Part shown: piece by piece, positions 6,848-13,107 of the stretch | Layout: the number at the start of each line of letters is the position of its first letter | Position numbering within the stretch: the stretch's first letter is position 1 | Assembly: GCA_012727625.1 (NCBI GenBank) | Contig: JAAYGP010000188.1 | Coordinates: 1-13,363, forward strand | Direction of reading: 5' to 3' | Origin: Clostridiaceae bacterium | Lineage (GTDB): Bacteria > Bacillota > Clostridia > DSM-8532 | Length of the DNA stretch: 13,363 bases | Made by a program: the position numbers and the translations under genes | Notes under the pieces: generated by a model | The model's input: only the letters and a program-made list of their open reading frames with translations | Database searches by the model: none | What the model was told of the DNA's origin: nothing

Positions 6848-7255
6848 TCAAATTAAACATTAATATGTGTGCTGGAAGCCTTGTTATGAATGTTATATCA
6901 TGAATTCATGAACAGCTTCAGCTTTTCATTCGGTGCAACCGGAGCAGACAATCCGCGGGCCCGGTCTCGGGTGTTTCATTCCTTGGGCAGCAAAGCACAT
7001 ACTTATTTGCCCGCAATTGGATCAGTACATTGTTTGGCAGAGGTCTTCATATCCCGGGCCGCTCAGGCGCACGCTTCTACATTATCATAAGCAGCAGTGC
7101 TTCGAAAGGTGTTGCCCTGCGTCATGAAATCACCCGAGCCACCCGCTTCTTTTACATAAATCTACGAACAGTAACAAATCGTCTGTATAATTTATGATAC
7201 CATGTTCCTGACCACCCGTTCGAAATCTTTGATTTCGGTAGCGGTTGAGGTTATT
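6848..7255. other. About 400 bases without a supported gene
   Basis: Short open frames of about 65 codons exist on the plus strand but none has a ribosome site or recognisable motif, and two overlap each other. The stretch from about 6930 to 7130 is more GC-rich than its flanks. A perfect 14-base palindrome, TCATGAATTCATGA, lies at 6898-6911. TATAAT at 7186-7191 has no matching -35 box at the proper distance. I searched for the TPP-riboswitch core (CTGAGA and the ACCTG-type thiamine pocket) on both strands, because thiM/thiD sequences follow, and did not find it. This is probably decayed DNA whose original content cannot be read. Confidence 0.5.
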
Positions 7256-7261
7256 ATATCA

Positions 7262-7663
7262 GAAGGTGAATTCCTGGCGAAGGCCGCCGGAGCCACCTAT
7301 ATTAACGTTGGCACCCTTTTGCCGGTCTATGAAGAGACACTGCCTCGCACCGCAAAAGCATTGTACGAGGCTAAAAAGCCATGGGTGCTTGATCCCGTTG
7401 CAATCAGCATTGGTTCCCTCAGAACCCGCCTGTTAAATCAGTTAAAAGAGTATAAACCTTCCATCATAAGGGGAAATGCCTCTGAAATCATTGCATTGGC
7501 TGGCCTGTGAGGTCTGAAAGGCGGTACCGAAGTATCCAAAGTCCGCGGCGTCGACTCCACGGATTCGGTGAATGATGCAAAAGATGCAGCTGTCGCGCTG
7601 GCCAGGTGGATAGGCGGCGCTGTTGCGGTATCGGGGGAAACTGATTTAGTAACCGATGGTTCA
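7262..7663 (+). pseudogene. thiM: Broken hydroxyethylthiazole kinase (thiM) fragment
   Basis: The frame encodes the middle of a ThiM-type kinase: AGATYINVGTLLP, KPWVLDPVAISIGSLRT, PSIIRGNASEIIALAG, VRGVDSTDSV and GGAVAVSGETDLVTDG. ThiM phosphorylates 4-methyl-5-(2-hydroxyethyl)thiazole in thiamine salvage. TGA at 7508-7510 interrupts the frame where relatives probably have Trp (TGG), and reading resumes in the same frame. The N-terminus, with the N-I-T-N-Y-V-type segment, is absent upstream. The C-terminal G-T-G-C catalytic region is absent because another gene fragment takes over near 7663. The preceding frame from ATG 7202 has no kinase similarity. Three separate defects make this a clear pseudogene; thiD follows, which supports the assignment. 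Confidence 0.82.
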
Positions 7664-7665
7664 GA

Positions 7666-7950
7666 ATATTTACTTCAACGGAAATAGGCGCAGGCAAGGT
7701 AAAACCGGATATATTCCTTGTTTCAGCAGAACACATGGGAACGCTTCCACGGGATACATGGGTTTTTGAAGATGGTCTGTATGCAATTAAGACGGCGAAA
7801 AACGCAGGCTTTAGGACAGCAGGCGTATATGACGCTTCCAACATGGACGACCTGGATGAGATTAAGAGGATCAGCGACATTTACCTGGAAAAACTGGATG
7901 GGTTTAATGATTTTTTCATGAAAGCATCATCTTTAATAAAACAATATTAG
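7666..7950 (+). pseudogene. HAD-superfamily hydrolase, C-terminal fragment
   Basis: In a different frame from the thiM fragment, the sequence reads FTSTEIGAGKVKPDIF, then WVFEDGLYAIKTAKNAGF and GVYDASNMDDLDEI. This is the C-terminal half of a HAD phosphatase: G-x-G-K-x-K-P-D-I-F contains the motif III lysine, and V-F-E-D contains the motif IV acidic residues. Motifs I and II, including the nucleophile aspartate, are missing because the thiM fragment occupies the place of the 5' end. An ATG at 7735 could give a 71-residue peptide but without catalytic aspartate. It lies 18 bases before thiD. A HAD phosphatase gene in a thiamine cluster is plausible, but its substrate is unknown. Confidence 0.78.
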
Positions 7951-7968
7951 AAATGAGATGGAGAAAAA

Positions 7969-8763
7969 ATGAAAACAGTATTGACAATAGCAGGAAGTGA
8001 TTCAAGCGGAGGTGCCGGAATACAGGCGGATATCAAAACTATGACGGCGAACGGAGTATATGCCATGAGCGCGGTTACTGCACTTACAGCGCAGAATACT
8101 ACCGGCGTTACAGGAATCATGGAAGTTACCCCGGAATTTTTGAGCAAACAACTGGATAGTATTTTTACAGATATCTTCCCTGATGCAGTTAAGATTGGAA
8201 TGGTCTCTTCGGCTAAGCTGATTGAAACCATATCGGACAGGCTAAAGTTCTACAATGCAAGGAACATTGTCCTGGACCCGGTGATGGTTTCAACAAGCGG
8301 CTCGAAGCTTCTTCAGGATGAAGCGGTAGAAACATTGAAAAGCTGCCTGTTACGGCAGGCAGACCTGTTAACGCCGAACGTTCCCGAAGCATCCATCTTA
8401 TCAGGAGTATCCATTGAAAATGAAGAGGATTTGATCAAAGCGGCGGAAATCATCAACAACAAATACGGATGTGCTGTTCTTTGCAAGGGCGGACATAACA
8501 TAAATGATGCCAATGATTTATTGTACCGCAATAACAGCTGCAAGTGGTTCAAAGGGGAGAGAATCAACAATGAAAACACCCATGGTACAGGATGCACTTT
8601 GTCCAGCGCCATTGCCTGCGGTCTTGCCAGGGGCCTGGACCTGGAAATGTCAATCCAGCTGGCGAAGGATTATGTATCGGGTGCATTGAAAGCAATGCTT
8701 GTCCTTGGGAAAGGACGCGGACCTCTTGACCATATGTGGAATATCTGTAAAAGAGAGAAATGA
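7969..8763 (+). CDS. thiD: Hydroxymethylpyrimidine/phosphomethylpyrimidine kinase ThiD
   Basis: This intact 264-residue kinase is of the ribokinase-like family. The N-terminus TIAGSDSSGGAGIQAD (6-21) is the HMP-binding signature. LDPVMVSTSG (102-111) and LTPNVPEA (134-141) match the ThiD core, and THGTGCTLSSAIA (204-216) carries the anion hole and catalytic Cys209. ThiD phosphorylates HMP and HMP-phosphate to HMP-PP for thiamine synthesis or salvage. A TGGAGA ribosome site precedes ATG 7969. It is the only intact gene in the decayed stretch from 6848 to 9404, so pyrimidine-branch activity may persist after local loss of thiazole kinase. No TPP riboswitch is visible within the window; transcription must start in upstream decayed sequence. 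Confidence 0.93.
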   Translation: MKTVLTIAGSDSSGGAGIQADIKTMTANGVYAMSAVTALTAQNTTGVTGIMEVTPEFLSKQLDSIFTDIFPDAVKIGMVSSAKLIETISDRLKFYNARNIVLDPVMVSTSGSKLLQDEAVETLKSCLLRQADLLTPNVPEASILSGVSIENEEDLIKAAEIINNKYGCAVLCKGGHNINDANDLLYRNNSCKWFKGERINNENTHGTGCTLSSAIACGLARGLDLEMSIQLAKDYVSGALKAMLVLGKGRGPLDHMWNICKREK

Positions 8764-8786
8764 CCCTGTTGTGAACCGGCACAGGG
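8764..8786 (+). terminator. Hairpin directly after thiD
   Basis: CCCTGT at 8764-8769 and ACAGGG at 8781-8786 form a perfect 6-bp stem with an 11-base loop immediately after the thiD stop. The following bases are AAAACAGG rather than T-rich, so intrinsic termination is doubtful; it may simply be an mRNA 3'-end structure. Confidence 0.25.
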
Positions 8787-8824
8787 AAAACAGGAGTCCG
8801 TGGAATGATTTGAGGTATTGGATC

Positions 8825-9418
8825 ATGATACTGAGTGCTTCACGAAGAACAGATATTCCCGCATATTTTTCCGAATGGCTGGTAAACAGGCTGCATGCCG
8901 GGTTTGTTTTAACCCGTAATCCTATGAATCATTCACAGGTCAGCAAAATAGCATTATCGCCCGATGTTGTTGACTGTATTGTGTTCTGGACAAAGGACCC
9001 GGTGAATATGCTTGATAAGCTTGATATAATTGATAAGCTGGGTTATTTATATTATTTCCAGTTCACAATAACACCCTACGACAAGTCTGTAGAAAAGGGA
9101 CTGCGTGATAAAGAAGATATAATCAAAACTTTCCGCGAGCTGAGCTGCAGGATTGGAAAATAAAGAGTTATATGGAGGTATGACCCTGTTATTATTAATG
9201 ACATGTTTGACTTCGAGTATCATAAAGAGCAGTTTTCAAGGCTTTGCAGCAAACTTGGAAAGTATACGGGGCAGTGTATCATTTACTTCAGCGCCAGGTC
9301 TGTGGAAAACAACATCAAAAGGCACGATCCAAAAGGGGAGCTACTGATCGGCCAGGTTGGAGATAATGATAAAATAACAGTGAGAAACGTAAAGACAAAT
9401 TGTTCTACCGGGTTTTAA
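8825..9418 (+). pseudogene. DUF1848 family protein, interrupted and truncated
   Basis: From ATG 8825 the frame reads MILSASRRTDIPAYFSEW, then HAGFVLTRNPMN, VDCIVFWTKDP and YYFQFTITPY, the N-terminal half of DUF1848 (PF08902), a family of unknown function often linked to radical-SAM-like chemistry in annotation. TAA at 9161-9163 follows R-I-G-K; relatives are expected to have G-K-E-R-V-I-W-R-Y-D-P, and here R-V-I-W-R-Y-D-P continues in the same frame, so a single GAA-to-TAA change explains the stop. Family similarity lasts to about Q-C-I-I-Y-F (9290). The last 42 codons, to TAA at 9418, do not look like DUF1848, so the C-terminal half is replaced. The 3' end overlaps the convergent TetR gene by 14 bases. 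Confidence 0.77.
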
Positions 9419-9965
9419 AAGCCATGTTATGGATGATTTCGGCCATTTCCCTGGCTGACCTGTTCTGGCCGCTTTTGAGCCAGTACTGGATCAGGCCGAC
9501 GCTTCCGTTCACGACGAAAACAAAGTAATACTCGTCCGCCAAAGAATCCGCGTTCTTTTCATTTGTCGGCGATATGCCGCATCGGTTATATATCATTGAC
9601 AGGAGCTGTTTCTGGAAATTAATGTCCCCCTGTTCGCTCATCAGGACCTGGATGTGTTTCTTGTTGTCGACGATGTACTCGAGGATGTTTTCAATAATTT
9701 TTATCATTTCTTTTTCATCCGTCTGCGCAAGAATGGTGGTTACCATTTTTTCAGCCCATTCCAGGGTTTCACTTTCAATTTTATGCAACAGGCCATATGG
9801 ATCCGAGTAATGGGAATAAAAAGTGGCCCGGTTGATGTCGGCTTTTTCGCAGATCTCCTTGACCGTTATTTTTGATACCGGCTTCTCTTTCATAAGCTCC
9901 AGCAGGCTGTCTTTCAGGACCATCCGGGTGTAGCGTATTTTCCTGTTGATACTTGTTTCATCCAT
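9405..9965 (-). CDS. TetR/AcrR-family transcriptional regulator
   Basis: This 186-residue regulator has the N-terminal TetR helix-turn-helix ITVKEICEKADINRATFYSH at about residues 34-53, followed by a helical ligand-binding domain with a Y-I-V-D-N-K-K segment and a C-terminal W-L-K-S-G region. This resembles the clostridial TetR group with the TetR_C_7/8-type C-terminus. The start is chosen at 9965 because GGAGGG stands about eight bases upstream (minus strand); an upstream in-frame start at 10028 lacks such a site. It is divergent from the first lipid kinase, with a 26-base palindrome at 10045-10070 between them. Inference: it represses the kinase genes, and possibly itself, through this palindrome and its duplicate near 10950. 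The ligand is unknown. Confidence 0.88.
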   Translation of the reverse strand: MDETSINRKIRYTRMVLKDSLLELMKEKPVSKITVKEICEKADINRATFYSHYSDPYGLLHKIESETLEWAEKMVTTILAQTDEKEMIKIIENILEYIVDNKKHIQVLMSEQGDINFQKQLLSMIYNRCGISPTNEKNADSLADEYYFVFVVNGSVGLIQYWLKSGQNRSAREMAEIIHNMAFKTR

Positions 9966-10044
9966 GTAGAAATCCCTCCGGACATGATTAAAGTATTCGG
10001 CAAGATATGTTTTAAAAACAACATGCACATGCTATTGTGTTGTA

Positions 10045-10070
10045 AACATGACGTTTTAAAATCATCTGTT
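10045..10070. promoter_or_regulatory. Palindromic operator candidate, copy 1
   Basis: AACA-N5-TTTTAAAA-N5-TGTT is a symmetric 26-base site. It lies just upstream of the -35 box of the kinase 1 promoter and between the divergent TetR and kinase genes, a usual place for a TetR-family operator. Binding is inferred only. Confidence 0.5.
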
Positions 10071-10072
10071 GG

Positions 10073-10101
10073 TTGTAAAATAAACACAATGTTAATATAA
10101 T
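10073..10101 (+). promoter_or_regulatory. Promoter of lipid kinase 1
   Basis: The -35 box TTGTAA (10073-10078) and -10 box TATAAT (10096-10101) are separated by exactly 17 bases. The predicted RNA would start near 10108, about 50 bases before the ribosome site. The arrangement is conserved in copy 2 (10969-10997), which supports function. Confidence 0.7.
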
Positions 10102-10167
10102 ATATTTAATGGCAAATGTCAAGAAATTTTGACTGGAACCAATAAGAGACAGCATGGAGGGTATTCA

Positions 10168-10884
10168 GTGAAAGGAAAACTTGTTGCTGCCGGTTTAATT
10201 GCCCGTATGAGAAAAATATCCGGCTTTATAAAGAAAAGGGCAGATAAATCTCTGCTCAATGAGATGCTCCGTAAATTTCTCCACATTATATGTACTTTAT
10301 TTCTCCTGGTGCTTGTCAATGCGTTTAACGAGTGGTACGACGCGGTTATTGCCATGCTTGTGTTCGTATCCGTCTTGTACCCGGTTCTCACCCTGACCGA
10401 GCATTTTCCGCAATACGGGAAGTTTTTTTACGAGCGCAGGAAGGGCGAAGTTAAAAAGAGCGTCTTAATCCTTACAGTAATGGTTATTGTCCTGGTTGTT
10501 GTATTCTGGGGCTTGCTTGGAGTGGACCGGAAATATATAATCATTGCGGCCATAATGGCCTGGGGCTTTGGCGACGCCGCCGCTGCATTAATCGGAAAGG
10601 CCTTTGGGCGGCACTTTATTGAACATCGCCATATTGAAGGGAAAAAGACGGTGGAAGGTACCCTGGCCATGTACATGGCATCTTCCCTCGCGATATTTGC
10701 GACAATGATGCTGCAAGGCGCAGGCCCCTGGTACCTGTGCCTGGCTGTCGCGTTGATGGCCGCGCTTGTTTGCGCGGTTGTTGAATTATTCTCCCTCAGG
10801 GGATCAGATACCATAACCGTTCCGTTATCTGCCGCCATTTCCATGTTTATTCTTGTCTCGTTTTTTTCGCAACTGGGGGTTTAA
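10168..10884 (+). CDS. Diacylglycerol/polyprenol kinase family protein, copy 1
   Basis: This 238-residue integral membrane protein is related to SEC59/dolichol kinase, phytol kinase and Dgk1-type CTP-dependent lipid kinases. Conserved blocks: RKFLHI at 35-40, ERRKGEVKKS at 89-98, GDAAAALIGKAFGRH at 135-149, GKKTVEGT at 158-165, and ELFSLRGSDTITVPLSAA at 206-223. These are separated by about six to seven hydrophobic helices. Such enzymes phosphorylate a lipid alcohol in the membrane. The start is GTG 10168, six bases after GGAGGG; a TTG at 10129 has no ribosome site. Copy 2 downstream shares most residues from RKFLHI on. The lipid substrate (diacylglycerol, undecaprenol or another polyprenol) cannot be read from sequence. 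Confidence 0.85.
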   Translation: MKGKLVAAGLIARMRKISGFIKKRADKSLLNEMLRKFLHIICTLFLLVLVNAFNEWYDAVIAMLVFVSVLYPVLTLTEHFPQYGKFFYERRKGEVKKSVLILTVMVIVLVVVFWGLLGVDRKYIIIAAIMAWGFGDAAAALIGKAFGRHFIEHRHIEGKKTVEGTLAMYMASSLAIFATMMLQGAGPWYLCLAVALMAALVCAVVELFSLRGSDTITVPLSAAISMFILVSFFSQLGV

Positions 10885-10903
10885 GCGATTTTTTGTCTTC
10901 AAT

Positions 10904-11019
10904 TGTTTTGAAAACGACATTTTATTGTTGCTTTGTTGTAAACATGACGTTTTTAAATCATCTGTCGATTGCAAAATAAACACAGTGTCAATATAATATA
11001 ATTGTGTTTGACTGTCAAG
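10904..11019 (+). repeat. Duplicated control region, copy 2
   Basis: This is the second copy of the 116-base region at 10008-10123. It contains a decayed version of the palindrome (10941-10966, AACA-N5-TTTTTAAA-N5-TGTC, with the symmetry partly lost) and a conserved promoter. Both copies differ by scattered substitutions, so the duplication is not recent. Confidence 0.85.
10969..10997 (+). promoter_or_regulatory. Promoter of lipid kinase 2
   Basis: TTGCAA (10969-10974) and TATAAT (10992-10997), 17 bases apart, are at the same relative place as in copy 1. This gives the second kinase and the CDF-like gene their own promoter. Confidence 0.7.
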
Positions 11020-11047
11020 GCCCTTGCCTGATGCCGGTGAGAGATTC

Positions 11048-11092
11048 ATGGTAATCTGGCGGTTACGATTTAATCTCCCGCTTTCAGATTAA
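11048..11092 (+). other. Frameshifted original start of kinase 2 (14-codon open frame)
   Basis: GGTGAGAGATTC followed by ATG 11048 is homologous to the ribosome site and GTG start of kinase 1 (GGAGGGTATTC, GTG). Read from this ATG, the frame ends after 14 codons at TAA 11090-11092 and is out of frame with the kinase. The kinase frame, open from 11055, encodes LISRFQ and onwards, matching LIARMR of copy 1. A single-base insertion (or equivalent) shortly after the ATG explains this. Confidence 0.6.
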
Positions 11093-11105
11093 AACTGAGT
11101 TAATA

Positions 11106-11759
11106 TTGAAAAGAGTAGATAGATTAATGAAGCACGAATTGTTTCGAAAATTTCTTCATATTGCTTGTACCTGCTTGATTCTGTTGCTTGTTAATTCATT
11201 TATTGAATGGTACAAAGCAGTATTTGCCATGGTCATATTTACGTTCATTGCATATCCGGTACTCACTTTGGCAGAGCGCATTCCGCAATATGGAAGCATT
11301 TTTTCCGAACGGAACAAAGGCGAAGTGAAGATGAGCCTGCTTCTTCTGTCATTGATGGTTATTGTACTGATTACTGTTTTCTGGGGATTGCTCGGACCAG
11401 GCTGGAAGTACATTATAACCGTTGCCGTAATGGTCTGGGGATTGGGTGATGCTGCTGCGGCACTGGTTGGAAAAGCATTTGGGCGGCACTTTATTGAACA
11501 CAGGATGATAGAAGGAAAAAAGACTGTGGAAGGTACCCTCGCCATGTTTACATTATCTTCTTTGGCGGTATTTGTGACAACACTGGTGTATAAGATTGCT
11601 CCATGGTACCTGTGTTTAGTGATTGCGCTACTGGTTGCGGCAGTCTGCACGGTTGTTGAATTATTCTCTCTTCGGGGATCAGACACGATAACTGTTCCTT
11701 TATCTGCGGCTGTTTCCACATTTATTATTGTTTCTGTCATTTCATATCTGGGAGGTTAA
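11106..11759 (+). CDS. Diacylglycerol/polyprenol kinase family protein, copy 2 (5' frameshifted?)
   Basis: This paralogue of the preceding kinase carries all conserved blocks: RKFLHI, ERNKGEVKMS, GDAAAALVGKAFGRH, GKKTVEGT and ELFSLRGSDTITVPLSAA. Six to seven membrane helices are expected. Its start is uncertain. The gapless alignment with copy 1 continues upstream of the first in-frame start codons (TTG 11106, ATG 11127), neither of which has a good ribosome site, while the conserved ribosome site and ATG (11048) are in another frame. If the sequence is right, translation begins at TTG 11106 (217 residues) or ATG 11127 (210 residues), losing about 20 non-catalytic residues. The catalytic core has no visible defect. 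Codon use is more AT-rich than in copy 1. The CDF-like gene follows after one base. Confidence 0.8.
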   Translation: MKRVDRLMKHELFRKFLHIACTCLILLLVNSFIEWYKAVFAMVIFTFIAYPVLTLAERIPQYGSIFSERNKGEVKMSLLLLSLMVIVLITVFWGLLGPGWKYIITVAVMVWGLGDAAAALVGKAFGRHFIEHRMIEGKKTVEGTLAMFTLSSLAVFVTTLVYKIAPWYLCLVIALLVAAVCTVVELFSLRGSDTITVPLSAAVSTFIIVSVISYLGG

Positions 11760-11760
11760 T

Positions 11761-12372
11761 ATGCAAAAAAATTCGCCAAAGGGGGAAAAGACCCTGCTTG
11801 CATCGTTACTGCTTAGCGCTCCCGGGCCTATTGTGACCGGGATTTCCGCCCTGTTAAGTTTTTCTGCAACCCAGGTTGCTGATTTTTTTCGCCGTACAAC
11901 GGAATTGGCTGCCATTGCCGTTGCCTTTTGGGTTTACCGCAGGCTGCGGCAAATGTCTGAACCCAATGAGGATAAACAAGCGCATATGGAACGTATGGCG
12001 GAACGGTTTACAGGCGGTGCAATGATTTTTTCCGCCGTGATCCTGTTAATTATCACAATATTCCGCATATTTTCGTATCAAGTGGGCGGGAATGTTACTA
12101 TGGGTCTTGTTGTAGCTGCCCTTGGTGTTTTGGTGAACACTTGGTTTTGGCTGCGCTACCGGGCTTTGAACCGTGAAAATTATGATGCAGTTATGGCCGT
12201 TCAGCAGAAATTGTATCGTGCAAAGGCATGCGCGGATATTTGCGTTGTTGTTGCCCTGGCTGCAGTTGCAATTGCACCCGGGCATCCGGTAACCTGGTAT
12301 ACGGATGTGATAGGATCTGTTATTATCACATTTTATCTTTTCTGGAATGGATTGAGGACAGTTCAGAAGTAA
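11761..12372 (+). CDS. CDF-like six-helix membrane protein lacking usual metal ligands
   Basis: This 203-residue protein has about six hydrophobic helices and resembles the membrane domain of cation diffusion facilitators. The helix-2 segment is Q-V-A-D-F-F-R-R-T-T-E-L, where transporters have A-D-A-x-H-S-x-x-D: His is replaced by Arg and Asp by Glu. The helix-5 segment C-A-D-I-C-V-V-V-A-L lacks the H-x3-D metal site. The W-Y-T-D-V-I-G-S-V-I helix 6 fits the family, but the protein ends right after it, with no cytoplasmic metal-sensing domain. It probably does not carry zinc by the known mechanism. GGAGG precedes ATG 11761, one base after the kinase stop, so the two genes are coupled. Family placement is by pattern and may be wrong. 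Confidence 0.68.
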   Translation: MQKNSPKGEKTLLASLLLSAPGPIVTGISALLSFSATQVADFFRRTTELAAIAVAFWVYRRLRQMSEPNEDKQAHMERMAERFTGGAMIFSAVILLIITIFRIFSYQVGGNVTMGLVVAALGVLVNTWFWLRYRALNRENYDAVMAVQQKLYRAKACADICVVVALAAVAIAPGHPVTWYTDVIGSVIITFYLFWNGLRTVQK

Positions 12373-12389
12373 GGCATTGTTTACTTTTT

Positions 12390-12530
12390 TTGAAAATGGG
12401 ACAGTTCCATTCAAGCTTCGATATGAAGAAGTATTTATTTTGGCAGCGGAACCCCTTTAGGAAAGTTGCCATGAATCTCCTATGTTTATGGTGATTCCGC
12501 TGCCTTGATCGGTATATCTGCCATTTTCAA
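12390..12530. repeat. Nested inverted-repeat element (about 141 bases)
   Basis: Outer arms TTGAAAATGG (12390-12399) and CCATTTTCAA (12521-12530) are perfect complements, and the similarity continues imperfectly inward for about 26 bases. Inner arms GGCAGCGGAA (12442-12451) and TTCCGCTGCC (12495-12504) are also perfect 10-base complements. A further small repeat CTTC-N5-GAAG lies at about 12416-12428. There is no coding potential inside. It could be a miniature mobile element, the remains of an insertion sequence, or a structured RNA; the first looks most likely because of the terminal arms. It fills most of the gap after the CDF-like gene. Confidence 0.6.
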
Positions 12531-12546
12531 TGGGTTTGCTGTGATG

Positions 12547-12846
12547 TCATGCTGTGAGAGATTCCATTATCCGAACTGCTTCCTTTTCATTTTCATATGC
12601 GGTTTTCAATAATGAAACAACCCTTGACCTTGGATCAGGCAGTATCATGTCCTCGTTTGTCTTAATATTAAATGCTTCAATCCAGTCCTTAAAAACTTCC
12701 CTGTATAACCCCTCCAGCTTCGTTTCTCCGACTTTTTCAAAATATTTATAGGCATATTCCTTCAAAGCACCGTATGTTCCAAGATAAAAACAGAGCACTG
12801 CATAATGAACGTTGGAGTAAATTTCCTTTAATTTTTCAAACTGAAC
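12547..12846 (-). pseudogene. Unknown protein, C-terminal fragment
   Basis: The minus-strand frame ends at 12547 and encodes about 100 residues, including FEKLKEIYSNVHYAVLCFYL, GTYGALKEYAYKYFEK and ILPDPRSRVVSLLKTAYENE. It is mostly helical, with amino-acid use typical of a real protein. I do not recognise the family. No start with a ribosome site is visible; the frame reads without a start to about 12846, where the plus strand begins to encode a phosphotransferase fragment. The protein-like frame and sudden change suggest a truncated gene joined to another. A GTG at 12798 could give 83 residues but lacks a ribosome site. Confidence 0.5.
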
Positions 12847-13028
12847 GCAAGGAATACTTGAAAAAATACAAAATAACAGACCCGGTGTATGTTCATGGCG
12901 ATCTGAATCCTGACAATGTTTTAATTGATGCAGAAGGAAAGATTTATATAATAGACTTTGCAGATGCAGTATTGGCTCCTTCCGAATACGAGCTTGCAGC
13001 GATTAAAAATCTGAAGACTCCACATTAA
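12834..13028 (+). pseudogene. APH/choline-kinase-like phosphotransferase fragment
   Basis: About 64 codons include ERKEYLKKYKI, VYVHGDLNPDNVLIDAEG and IYIIDFADAVLAPSEYELA. The H-G-D-L-x-P-x-N catalytic loop and I-D-F-A-D metal-binding motif define the aminoglycoside-phosphotransferase/choline-kinase fold. The whole N-lobe and the last part of the C-lobe are absent: the frame stops at TAA 13026-13028 soon after the second motif, and upstream of about 12840 the bases belong to a fragment on the opposite strand. Such a piece cannot bind nucleotide properly, so it is non-functional. The original substrate is unknown; resistance should not be inferred. Confidence 0.72.
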
Positions 13029-13107
13029 AGCCGCCTTATTCATGACAACGAAAGTGTCGGCGGATAAGAATGACTTTAACAATTTAAGAAATTTTTTAGC
13101 GACTAAC
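13029..13107. other. Non-coding stretch before the IS-like repeats
   Basis: There is no gene. GCCGCC just after the phosphotransferase fragment and CGGCGGAT near 13053 are imperfect inverted repeats that could form a hairpin, without a following T-tract. Confidence 0.35.

Larger units (their letters stand above)
10008..10123 (+). repeat. Duplicated control region, copy 1
   Basis: This 116-base stretch aligns without gaps to 10904-11019, offset 896 bases. The longest identical block is TGTTGTAAACATGACGTTTT (10038-10057 and 10934-10953). The repeat includes the palindrome and the promoter. It marks the upstream edge of a tandem duplication that also includes the kinase gene. Confidence 0.85.

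Noticed and set aside
6890..7127. Two overlapping plus-strand frames of about 65 codons
   Set aside because: No ribosome site, no recognised motif, and they overlap each other in a stretch of higher GC where stops are rarer.
7100..7260. Possible TPP riboswitch before the thiM/thiD remains
   Set aside because: The conserved CTGAGA and thiamine-pocket motifs are not present on either strand.
8761..9190. Direct repeat TGACCCTGTT at 8761 and 9181
   Set aside because: Ten bases with unrelated flanks, one copy lying inside the DUF1848 frame; most likely coincidence.
11156..11740. Minus-strand frame of 194 codons opposite kinase 2
   Set aside because: The same shadow appears opposite kinase 1 as expected for two homologous coding strands; no independent evidence.
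12834..13028. Aminoglycoside-resistance gene
   Set aside because: Only the HGD and IDFAD segments remain, and this fold covers many non-resistance kinases.
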